In this document: positions 25,386 through 32,864 of the stretch, piece by piece
Layout: each line of letters starts with the position of its first letter
How positions within the stretch are numbered: the stretch's first letter is position 1
Assembly (NCBI RefSeq): GCF_030341905.1
Contig: NZ_JATAAF010000001.1
Location: forward strand, 1 to 64,000
DNA: 64,000 nt
Reading direction: 5' to 3'
Origin: Porticoccus sp. W117
Lineage (GTDB): Bacteria; Pseudomonadota; Gammaproteobacteria; Pseudomonadales; Porticoccaceae
Made by a program: the position numbers and the translations under genes
Notes under the pieces: generated by a model
Told to the model about the DNA's origin: nothing
Database searches by the model: none
What the model saw: the letters and a program-made list of their open reading frames with translations, nothing else

Positions 25386-26624
25386 TTACCTCCCCGCCAC
25401 TGCGTTGGCGCGGTCAGCGCGCTGAATACGGAAGTTGCCCTGTTGGCCATCGCCATCGGCACTGGAGGTAAAGCGTACCTGATAACGCTGTTTTTCCAGC
25501 GCCATCTGTATTTTTTGCAAGGCGTCAAAGTTGGGTGCCCAACAGTTAATACGTACCTCACCACTGCGGCCAGTAAAAGTGATATTGCCCGGCACGACGC
25601 CCTGAGTAGCGGCAAACACGGGCATGATTTCTGCCAGAATCGCGGTGGGAGATTGGTACCCACCGCCGTTGTTGCCGCGGCGCTTGCGCAATTCACTGCG
25701 CAGAGAATTAAGCAGGCGTTCTGCAGTTCTACCCGAGATACGTCGCGACAGAGATTCGGAAACTGTCTGGGCAATTTGTTGTTCGATTTTCTGTCCCTGA
25801 GTTTTCGCCTGGTTGTATTGCACCACCTGGGCGACCACGAACACCAGCAACACCGCTGCGGCAAAAATCGCCACCCGCTGCCACTGCTGCCACCAACGCG
25901 CCACCGGCAGGTGATTGGAAAACTTTCCCTGGCGCATATCCAGTACCGGGCTTTGCTCCGCGGCGGCTAACACTGTCTGCGGCCAGGTTTCCAGGCGGCT
26001 CTGACAGCGCTCTCTCAAAGACTCTGGCAACAGGCGTTGCAGCTGACCCAACTGTTGATCGTTGGCGGCCAGCAGCAATACGGATTCCGGCTCGTGCTGC
26101 TCACTGAGTTGCTGCAACGCCGTGGGCATCAACGGGGATTCCAGGGCAAACCCCTGGCTGGCACCGCAACGAACCACAACGGAGCGACCACTGACCCCCA
26201 GGCTCCAGCCATTTTCTACCTGCGGCAGCATCAGCGGTTCCGGTACCATATGGTTTACTTCAAGGCCGGCTTCCTGAAAGGCGTCGAGCTGTTGTTGCAA
26301 CCAATCCTGATCGCAACAAGCGGCAGTTACCTGATCATCCTGTGGCGATGTAAACGCAAAATGCAGTTGCTCCACATCGCTGATTAGCTGTTCTTCCAGC
26401 TCGTAAGGGGCCGCCTTACGCAGGTGGCGGCGCTCTTTAGTGCTGCAGGGCAACTGATTCAACGCCACTTTGTCGCCGGGCAGCAAAAACCACAACCGGG
26501 CACCGCTGAGCAGTTCCCGTTCAGCCTGCAACTGTTGCAGCGAACCCCGCCCTAACACATCGCCGTCGGCAAACCATTGATAGTCACCGTTGCGGGTCAG
26601 GCGGATATATAGGGGTTTTGCCAT
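25386..26624 (-). CDS. gspL: Type II secretion inner-membrane protein GspL
   Basis: This encodes 412 residues. An actin-like cytosolic domain (about 1-240, with LWFLLPGDKVALNQL and HLRKAAPYELEEQL) binds the GspE ATPase. One membrane helix (VAIFAAAVLLVFVVAQVV) follows and then a periplasmic domain with the ITFTGRSGEVRINC segment. Length and order are normal. A palindromic repeat of about 100 bases separates it from gspK. Confidence 0.92.
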   Translation of the reverse strand: MAKPLYIRLTRNGDYQWFADGDVLGRGSLQQLQAERELLSGARLWFLLPGDKVALNQLPCSTKERRHLRKAAPYELEEQLISDVEQLHFAFTSPQDDQVTAACCDQDWLQQQLDAFQEAGLEVNHMVPEPLMLPQVENGWSLGVSGRSVVVRCGASQGFALESPLMPTALQQLSEQHEPESVLLLAANDQQLGQLQRLLPESLRERCQSRLETWPQTVLAAAEQSPVLDMRQGKFSNHLPVARWWQQWQRVAIFAAAVLLVFVVAQVVQYNQAKTQGQKIEQQIAQTVSESLSRRISGRTAERLLNSLRSELRKRRGNNGGGYQSPTAILAEIMPVFAATQGVVPGNITFTGRSGEVRINCWAPNFDALQKIQMALEKQRYQVRFTSSADGDGQQGNFRIQRADRANAVAGR

Positions 26625-26659
26625 ATCTGATTTTCCAAAATCCGCAAAATTTAGGTATC

Positions 26660-26758
26660 TGTCATCGCGAGCGAAGCGCGGCGATCCAGTTCTTCTAACA
26701 TAAAGGCAATCAGCAATTGAAAAGTCGCTGGATTGCTTCGCTACGCTCGCAATGACGG
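26660..26758. repeat. Dispersed palindromic repeat between gspK and gspL
   Basis: Ends tgtcatcgcgagcgaagcgc and cttcgctacgctcgcaatga are inverted; the centre (gatccagttcttctaac and gaaaagtcgctggattg) also pairs. It is one of about ten copies in the window, in this case inside an operon. Confidence 0.85.
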
Positions 26759-26767
26759 TGTTTTCAA

Positions 26768-27811
26768 TTACTGCCAGCTACCCAGCTGGCGATTAACCAC
26801 TCGCACACCATCGGCGGTGCGGTGTAACAAACTCTGGCCGTAGCTGCGTCGCTGGGCCACCACGGCTTCTGTTCTGAGCATAAAGTAGCCGGTGGAGACG
26901 CTCAACTCATCAGTGCTCAAAAATTGCCCTGCTCTTGTGGCCCGATCCAGCAGATCGGACAACAACGCTGTATCGAGAAAGGCATCCATATCGTCATAGC
27001 CGCTTTGTCCTCGCTTCGATACCATTTCATCGCCATCCTCTTGTGAAAGTGGCGCCAGCTGGTCACTGATATTCAAGGTTCTCAGCACATGGGCATTCGC
27101 GGTGTTGACGTTAAGTGGAGTACCCGCAGGCAGTGCACAGAGATGGGGGGCAACCAACTGGAACAATTCCGCAGTCACTCCTTTCACCAAGCGCAATTCA
27201 CTGACGCTGAGCATTTCCCGGTTAGCCGGGCGGTAACCCGGTGTGGCAGCGGATTGATAATAGCTGGATTCGGCACCGCCAAAACCGGTGGCTTCGTCGT
27301 CCGGGTCGAGCCAGTCAATCACCGCCTCGGTAATTTCCACCGCTTCGTTCTGATCCACTGGTAGCTCTTCAAAGCTCTGCAATAAACGGATAAAACGGCG
27401 CTGGGGCACAGTAAAACGCTCGTGAAGTGGCTTGCCATTGCTGTCAGCCACCTTGCCTTGCAGGTTGTTGATATTCAGTCGGCCCTGCATATCTTCCATG
27501 GCCAGCTGAACCACAGCAATTTCCAGAGGAAAGCTGTATGGCTGCGCCCAGGGTTCGCCCAGATTATCCACCTGGTTATCTTTCAAGTCTTCATTCAGGT
27601 AAAAGCTGGCGGCCTCTTCGCCACCATCAAAAAGTTGCATGCCCTGAGCACCAAACTGGCGATTCTCCGCAAAACGCAAGCCCCGCTCCACATCCCTGTT
27701 CATATAAACCGCCATAGCGCCCACTGCCGCCACGATTAGCAGAGCCAATATCAGCGATACCCCTTTCTGACGATCAGGCCGCTGGCAGCATAAACAGGCG
27801 TGTGATTTCAC
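26768..27811 (-). CDS. gspK: Type II secretion minor pseudopilin GspK
   Basis: This encodes 347 residues from a GTG codon at 27811, overlapping the end of gspJ by 38 bases. The pre-pilin leader MKSHACLCCQRPDRQKG is followed by the hydrophobic helix VSLILALLIVAAVGAMAVYM. As expected for GspK, position five of the mature part is not glutamate. The large alpha-helical domain contains GRLNINNL, DPDDEATGFGG and the C-terminal motifs DELSVSTGYFMLRTEA. GspK caps the pseudopilus tip with I and J. Confidence 0.92.
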   Translation of the reverse strand: MKSHACLCCQRPDRQKGVSLILALLIVAAVGAMAVYMNRDVERGLRFAENRQFGAQGMQLFDGGEEAASFYLNEDLKDNQVDNLGEPWAQPYSFPLEIAVVQLAMEDMQGRLNINNLQGKVADSNGKPLHERFTVPQRRFIRLLQSFEELPVDQNEAVEITEAVIDWLDPDDEATGFGGAESSYYQSAATPGYRPANREMLSVSELRLVKGVTAELFQLVAPHLCALPAGTPLNVNTANAHVLRTLNISDQLAPLSQEDGDEMVSKRGQSGYDDMDAFLDTALLSDLLDRATRAGQFLSTDELSVSTGYFMLRTEAVVAQRRSYGQSLLHRTADGVRVVNRQLGSWQ

Positions 27812-28415
27812 CCCATTCCTCCAGCTCCAAGGTAATTTCTACTGCCAGGGGCAGCGCTTCGCTGGCTCCGTTTGCGCTATTGCCAGAAGCCAACCCCACA
27901 GGCCATTCCTGCACCCAGGACAGTGGCGCTTGCGGGCGCAAATAACGCAATCTGATCTGTTTGACCCCCTGCAGCAGCGGCAACTGCACCGGTGGCACCT
28001 CATCCGTCATATCCAGGTGAGGCCAGTGATCACGCCACAGCTGTTCATCGGCGAGTCTGTACCCTACCCGTTGCAGCTCACTGCGCAGTTGTTGCTGCGG
28101 GTTGTGCCAGCCAGCCCGGCTAAAGCGCATCAGGTACACATCAAAGCCACTCAAGTCTGCCTGAGGGATGCCTTCAAAGGCGGACTGCTGTTCGCCCAAA
28201 TTGACAACCACACTGCGGCGAATGGCCTGTTGCAGATCACGCTCCAGGAGGTTCATGGCCCGATCCAGGGTGTTGAGCTGGCGCAGCTTTTGTTGATTTT
28301 GCTCGCCCCCTTCCATGGCGGTATCAAAAGACACATAGGCAACTGTGCCAATAAAAGCGGTGATGGCCATGGCCACCAGTACTTCCACCAGAGTGAAGCC
28401 CCTTTGGATGATCAT
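27774..28415 (-). CDS. gspJ: Type II secretion minor pseudopilin GspJ
   Basis: This encodes 213 residues. Pre-pilin leader IIQRG is cleaved before FTLVEVLVAMAITAFI (Glu at +5). The body has LDRAMNLLERDLQQAI and YLMRFSRAGWHNP, typical of GspJ. It is coupled to gspI by a four-base overlap. It forms the tip complex of the pseudopilus. Confidence 0.92.
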   Translation of the reverse strand: MIIQRGFTLVEVLVAMAITAFIGTVAYVSFDTAMEGGEQNQQKLRQLNTLDRAMNLLERDLQQAIRRSVVVNLGEQQSAFEGIPQADLSGFDVYLMRFSRAGWHNPQQQLRSELQRVGYRLADEQLWRDHWPHLDMTDEVPPVQLPLLQGVKQIRLRYLRPQAPLSWVQEWPVGLASGNSANGASEALPLAVEITLELEEWGEITRLFMLPAA

Positions 28416-28783
28416 TGTTTTTCTACCGCCGTCAGCGTAACAAGCGGGTCTTCGCCCTCACGGAATACCGTTGTCTCCATGGTGCGGAAGTCTTCATTTG
28501 TATTTCGCAAGGCAATAGTGCGCCACTGCCAACGCTGACCAGCCATTTCTACTTCGCCACTGCTTTCGTCTTTCTGGGTCTGACCCAGACGGCGGAGAAT
28601 GCGCCGTTCAGTGATGCGATCGCCGGCTATCCACTGAGCCATGGCTTTATCGCGCACGTGAGCGGCTGTGTTGCTCCCCGCTTCCACAGAGCTGAGCAGG
28701 GCCGGCAAGGCGATAGCGACAACCGCCAGGGCCACCATCACCTCTACCAGAGCCAGGCCGCTTGAACGGCTCTTTAAGGGCAC
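28412..28783 (-). CDS. gspI: Type II secretion minor pseudopilin GspI
   Basis: The mature part begins LALVEVMVALAVVAIALPAL with Glu at +5, and ARxxA-like AEHVRDKAMAQWIAGDRITE and WRTIALRNTNEDFRTMETTV follow, as in GspI. The start is unclear. The open frame begins at GTG 28951, coupled to the end of gspH, and passes through a 155-bp MITE-like element; this would give a leader of about 65 residues, far longer than usual. The coordinates given use GTG 28783, which lies in the terminal repeat of that element and gives a normal short leader, but it has no good ribosome binding site. Either the leader is extended or the start is new. Confidence 0.85.
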   Translation of the reverse strand: MPLKSRSSGLALVEVMVALAVVAIALPALLSSVEAGSNTAAHVRDKAMAQWIAGDRITERRILRRLGQTQKDESSGEVEMAGQRWQWRTIALRNTNEDFRTMETTVFREGEDPLVTLTAVEKQ

Positions 28784-28932
28784 CTCTAAAAATGCACTAT
28801 TTCCGCGATAGCTGCGTTGGCGTCGTACTCCCTGTTTTGAAAAAGGAAGTCTCATGTATGCCTTATACACTGCGGGTCTCCGTGCGCCGCCGCCTTGCTC
28901 TCGCGAAAATATCACGATTTTTAGAAGCACCC
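28778..28932. mobile_element. MITE-like element, 155 bp, at the 5' end of gspI
   Basis: Terminal inverted repeats of about 18 bases (gggcacctctaaaaatgc on the left, gggtgcttctaaaaatcg on the complementary right end; 13 of 18 match) enclose an internally self-complementary sequence. TAA is found on both sides (28775-28777 and 28933-28935), as a three-base target duplication would give. There is no transposase gene. The element splits the gspH-gspI junction. Confidence 0.75.
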
Positions 28933-28947
28933 TAAAAACTGAAATCA

Positions 28948-29532
28948 TCACAAGGAATCATCCATTTTATCCACCACTTGCGCACGCCCCAGCAAATCCG
29001 CCTCCAACTGAAAATGACTGTCACCAGCTTCGCTGATCAGTTGCAGTTGAAACGGGGTGATTTCGCCGTGGCGGTAGAAAAACACCTGCGGTACCGGCTC
29101 ATCCTCATTGATATCCACCGGTGGCAAACTGTCGTTACCGGCAAAGCGTAATTCCACTTCAACACCCGCAGGAAAGCTAACCGGCGGGAACAACGCCCGC
29201 CCTTCTCCCCTTAGCGGCAACCACCAATCCGCTTCGGTCTGATTATCTTCTCTCAGTGCCAGCTCCATTTCCTGGCGCCAGCGATAGGTCCAAATATCGT
29301 TTTCATCGCGGCTCAACAACAGGCCAAAGGTAGCGCCGTGAAGCTGGGCTTCTTCCGCCATCAACTCCACTTGCCCTTGAAGTTCTTTCACTTGGCGCTG
29401 CAATCGCTGGTGAGTGGAATCGGAAAAAATGGTTACCGTGGCAATGGTGGCAAGCAGACCAAGGATAGTGACCACCACCAACAGCTCCACCATGGTGAAG
29501 CCTTGAGGTTTGTGTTTTGGTAGAAAAATCAC
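28948..29532 (-). CDS. gspH: Type II secretion minor pseudopilin GspH
   Basis: This encodes 194 residues from GTG 29532. The leader MIFLPKHKPQG precedes FTMVELLVVVTILGLLATIA (Glu at +5). The globular part has RQVKELQGQVELMAEEAQLH, ATFGLLL and the closing FHFQLEADL-like GDSHFQLEADLLG block typical of GspH. A half copy of the dispersed repeat lies just upstream of its start. Confidence 0.92.
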   Translation of the reverse strand: MIFLPKHKPQGFTMVELLVVVTILGLLATIATVTIFSDSTHQRLQRQVKELQGQVELMAEEAQLHGATFGLLLSRDENDIWTYRWRQEMELALREDNQTEADWWLPLRGEGRALFPPVSFPAGVEVELRFAGNDSLPPVDINEDEPVPQVFFYRHGEITPFQLQLISEAGDSHFQLEADLLGRAQVVDKMDDSL

Positions 29533-29534
29533 GA

Positions 29535-29563
29535 GATTGCTTCGCTACGCTCGCAATGACGGT
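29535..29563. repeat. Half copy of the dispersed repeat between gspG and gspH
   Basis: agattgcttcgctacgctcg followed by caatgacggt equals one arm of the repeat at 26660-26758. The other arm is absent, so it cannot form the full hairpin. Confidence 0.75.
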
Positions 29564-29570
29564 AGAGCGT

Positions 29571-30032
29571 TTACTGCTCTTCTTCGCGCCAGTTGCCAAT
29601 ATCTGCGTTCACTTCCTCGCCACCGGCAATGCCATCGGCACCCAGAGTATAGATATCAAAGGGGCCATTCTCACCGGGGCTCTGGTAGTAGTAGGGACGT
29701 TCCCAGGGGTCCAGAGGCAGCTCCGGCAGGTAGCCACCGTTTTTCCAGTGGCGCGGCTCCGGTGGCAGTTCCGGTTTATCTACCAGCGCTTCCAAACCTT
29801 GCTCTGTGGTGGGGTAGGTGTAATTGTCCAGGCGATACGCAGACAATGCAGTTTTGATGGCGGCAAAATCCGCCTGCACTTTTTGCACGCGAGCCTTGTC
29901 GGCACTATCGAGAATATTGGGCACAATCATGCCCGCCAGCAGCGCTACAATCACCAGCACCACCATGATTTCCACCAGAGTAAAGCCTGCGCTTTTGGTG
30001 GGTTTTTTCCGGTCTTTTATTACAGTGTTCAT
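29571..30032 (-). CDS. gspG: Type II secretion major pseudopilin GspG
   Basis: This encodes 153 residues. The leader MNTVIKDRKKPTKSAG precedes FTLVEIMVVLVIVALLAGMI (Glu at +5). The C-terminal domain has YPTTEQGLEALV, the WKNGGYLPELPLDPWERPY block and the calcium-binding loop DIYTLGADGIAGGEEVNADI. All are standard for GspG, the main subunit of the pseudopilus. Confidence 0.96.
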   Translation of the reverse strand: MNTVIKDRKKPTKSAGFTLVEIMVVLVIVALLAGMIVPNILDSADKARVQKVQADFAAIKTALSAYRLDNYTYPTTEQGLEALVDKPELPPEPRHWKNGGYLPELPLDPWERPYYYQSPGENGPFDIYTLGADGIAGGEEVNADIGNWREEEQ

Positions 30033-30046
30033 TGCAGCAAAGCTCT

Positions 30047-31267
30047 CTAGATTAAATTGATTTGTTCCGATATAGGCAACAGCACTGCTGCCACAATAAA
30101 AATCACAATCACGCCCATAAACACCACCATGGCCGGGGGCAGTATGGACATCATGGCAGCCAGCTTGTAGTCCAGTTCCCGTTCCTGATTGTCCGCCGCC
30201 CTGGCAAGCATATCCCCCAACTCACCGCTGAGTTCGCCACTGGCTACCATCTGCACCAGCAGTGGCGGGAATACCTCGGCACGATCCATGGCCACGTTGA
30301 GGGAGCTGCCTTCAGACACCATGGTCACCACCGTCTCGCAGCGCTCCCGCAATTCCAGGTTAAACATTACCTGGCGGGCGATCTGAAGTGCATTGAGCAG
30401 TGGCACACCGCTGGCCACCAAAATAGACAAGGTGGCAGAGAAACGAGAGCAATCCAGTGCGCGCTTCCATTCACCAATAACCGGAATTTTCAGCTGCATG
30501 CGGTGCCAACGTTTGCGATTCTTCTCATTGCGCAGCCACAGCTTGATGGCCACAACCATTAAAGCCATAAGCGCCAACAGATGCAGGCCGTAGTTAACAA
30601 AAAAGTTACTGATATCGATCAGCACAACTGTCACAAATGGCAGCTCCTGGCCCCGGCGGGTGAAGGTGCCCAAGAGCTGGGGAACTACTTTGGTCATCAA
30701 AAAGGCAACCACGCCGACGGACACCAGCATCAGTATCAGTGGGTAGGTCATTGCACTGCGCAGTTTTTGCACGGTGTTCTGGCCCGCTTCGCAGTATTCG
30801 GCGAGACGTGTCAGTACCGGCCCCAGATAACCCGCGCTCTCCCCGGCCTCCACCGTGGCGCGGTAGAGTTCGTCAAAACTGCGTGGGTGTTCGCCAAGGG
30901 CGTAGGCCAGGCTGTGGCCTTCCTGAACCCGGCTGCGAATTTGCAGGATCAATTCCTGTGTGCGGGGTTTGTTGTTCTGTTTGGCGCAGGCCTTGAGGGC
31001 ATCAGTGAGTGGCAGACCGGATTCCACGAGTGTCGCCAGCTGGCGGGTGAACAGCGACAGCTCCGGTGCTTTCAAGCGGCCATGGCTGCTGCGCTGTAAG
31101 CGCGACGGTGCCTTGTCGGTGCGCATCGCCTTGGCGGCTTTTACTTCTAACGGGCGCAGGGATTGGGCGCGCAGCTGGCTGCGAATCTGGCGCTCGGAAT
31201 CCCCTTCCATCACCCCTTTGGTGACAGAGCCGGATTCTGTTAACGCGCGATAGCTGTAGGCGCCCAT
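30047..31267 (-). CDS. gspF: Type II secretion inner-membrane platform protein GspF
   Basis: This encodes 406 residues. Two repeats of the T2SF domain are seen (LSLFTRQLATLVESGLPLTD near residue 75 and CSRFSATLSILVASGVPLLN near 275) with three membrane helices (LILMLVSVGVVAFLMTKVVP, LHLLALMALMVVAIKLW and PAMVVFMGVIVIFIVAAVLL). Normal length. A 100-bp palindrome separates it from gspE. Confidence 0.95.
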   Translation of the reverse strand: MGAYSYRALTESGSVTKGVMEGDSERQIRSQLRAQSLRPLEVKAAKAMRTDKAPSRLQRSSHGRLKAPELSLFTRQLATLVESGLPLTDALKACAKQNNKPRTQELILQIRSRVQEGHSLAYALGEHPRSFDELYRATVEAGESAGYLGPVLTRLAEYCEAGQNTVQKLRSAMTYPLILMLVSVGVVAFLMTKVVPQLLGTFTRRGQELPFVTVVLIDISNFFVNYGLHLLALMALMVVAIKLWLRNEKNRKRWHRMQLKIPVIGEWKRALDCSRFSATLSILVASGVPLLNALQIARQVMFNLELRERCETVVTMVSEGSSLNVAMDRAEVFPPLLVQMVASGELSGELGDMLARAADNQERELDYKLAAMMSILPPAMVVFMGVIVIFIVAAVLLPISEQINLI

Positions 31268-31292
31268 GAATTACTTACCATTCTTTAAACCT

Positions 31293-31391
31293 TGTCATTC
31301 TGAGGAGCGCAGCGACGTGAGAATCTCAGAGTCTGGTAATTGTGAGATCCTCACGTCGCCTTTCTTTATGGAAAGACTCCTCAGGATGACA
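31293..31391. repeat. Dispersed palindromic repeat between gspE and gspF
   Basis: Ends tgtcattctgaggagcgcag and ctcctcaggatgaca are inverted, with an inner pair (gtgagaatctcagag, tgagatcctcac). It is almost identical to the copy at 56974-57059, including the central ctcagagtctg, which suggests recent movement or conversion. Confidence 0.88.
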
Positions 31392-31400
31392 GCGTTGCTG

Positions 31401-32864
31401 TCAATTTGACGTAGCCGTTACCCGCAACACTTCCGCCAAACTGGTATCCCCGGCCATGATGCGATCGCGGGCGGATTCGCTCAGAGAAGGGTTGCGCTTG
31501 CGAGCGATATCCAGAATTTCCTGTTCACCAGCGCCATCGTGGATCAAACGGCTGATTTTGTCGTCGATCTCAATCATTTCAAATACCGCGCTGCGCCCCC
31601 GGTAGCCGGTGTGGTTACAGCTTTCGCAACCCACGGCTTTGTAAATGGGTGCTGGGTCTTCCAGGCCAAGGCGCTCACATTCCGCCTCGTCTGGTTCGTA
31701 TTCTTGCTTGCAGTCCACACAGAGTACCCGCACCAGACGCTGCGCCATCACTGCCAACAAGCTGGAAGCCAACAGGAATGGCTCCACACCCATATCCTGC
31801 AAACGGGTGATAGCACCTACAGCGGTATTGGTGTGCAACGTGCTGAGCACCAGGTGGCCGGTCAAACTGGCCTGCACCGCGATGGAAGCGGTTTCGCCAT
31901 CGCGAATTTCCCCCACCATCACCACATCCGGGTCTTGCCGCAAAATGGCCCGCAGACCACGGGCAAAGGTCATATCCACCTTGGTATTGACCTGGGTCTG
32001 GCCAACGCCGGGCAGCATATATTCCACCGGATCTTCGATGGTGAGGATATTGCGGCTGCTGTTATTGAGGTAACTGAGCCCGGCGTACAAGCTGGTGGTT
32101 TTACCGGAACCGGTGGGGCCGGTCACCAGGATAATGCCGTGAGGCCGGGTAAGAACGCTTTTGAAGGTATCCAGCATGGCCGCTGGCATATCCTGCTGAT
32201 CCACCTGCAGCTGCCCCGCCTGCTTGTCCAGCAGCCGCAGCACCACCCGTTCACCATGGGTGGCAGGTATGGTTGAGAGGCGAATATCCACTCCATGGCC
32301 AGCCAGGCGCACGGATATGCGGCCATCCTGGGGCAGGCGTTTTTCGGCGATATCCAACCGCGCCATCACCTTTAAACGAGAGACCAACAGCGGCGCCAAT
32401 AGCGGTTTTGGCGATAGCACTTCGCTGAGTACACCGTCGATGCGAAAACGCACCGCCAGGCGGTCTTCAAAGGGTTCAATGTGAATATCGGAGGCTTTTT
32501 CCCGCACCGCCTGGGAAAGAATGGCGTTGATCAGGCGAATCACCGGGGCGTCGTTTTCCCCTTCCATCAAATCGCTGTCTTCGGGGATTTCATCCGCCAG
32601 TCGCGACAGGTCAATGTCGTCGCTCATGTCTTCGGCGACCCGTTGGGCTTCGCCGCTTTCACCGCGCTGGTAACTGGTGCTCAGCAAGCGGGCAAATTCG
32701 CTGTCATCCACTTGTTGCAAGTCAAAGGGCGCGCCGAGAAAGCGACGCAATTCCAGCAATGTGGGCAAGGAAAGACCTTCCCGATGCACCACCCTGCCCT
32801 CATCCAGCAGCACCCCGTGGGCTTTGGCAAAGGCAAACGGCAGGCTATTGGAGTCGGCGTTCAT
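31401..32864 (-). CDS. gspE: Type II secretion ATPase GspE
   Basis: This encodes 487 residues. Walker A GPTGSGKTT lies at 249-257, the Asp and His boxes in KASDIHIEPFEDRLAVRFRI (quoted part) and HLVLSTLHTNTAVGAI, and Walker B is in PDVVMVGEIRDGETA. A four-cysteine zinc site (CVDCKQEYEP and CESCNHTGY) sits near residues 385-425. It powers pseudopilus growth at the inner membrane. ATGA overlap with gspD shows coupling. The N1 domain that binds GspL is in the first 100 residues. Confidence 0.97.
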   Translation of the reverse strand: MNADSNSLPFAFAKAHGVLLDEGRVVHREGLSLPTLLELRRFLGAPFDLQQVDDSEFARLLSTSYQRGESGEAQRVAEDMSDDIDLSRLADEIPEDSDLMEGENDAPVIRLINAILSQAVREKASDIHIEPFEDRLAVRFRIDGVLSEVLSPKPLLAPLLVSRLKVMARLDIAEKRLPQDGRISVRLAGHGVDIRLSTIPATHGERVVLRLLDKQAGQLQVDQQDMPAAMLDTFKSVLTRPHGIILVTGPTGSGKTTSLYAGLSYLNNSSRNILTIEDPVEYMLPGVGQTQVNTKVDMTFARGLRAILRQDPDVVMVGEIRDGETASIAVQASLTGHLVLSTLHTNTAVGAITRLQDMGVEPFLLASSLLAVMAQRLVRVLCVDCKQEYEPDEAECERLGLEDPAPIYKAVGCESCNHTGYRGRSAVFEMIEIDDKISRLIHDGAGEQEILDIARKRNPSLSESARDRIMAGDTSLAEVLRVTATSN

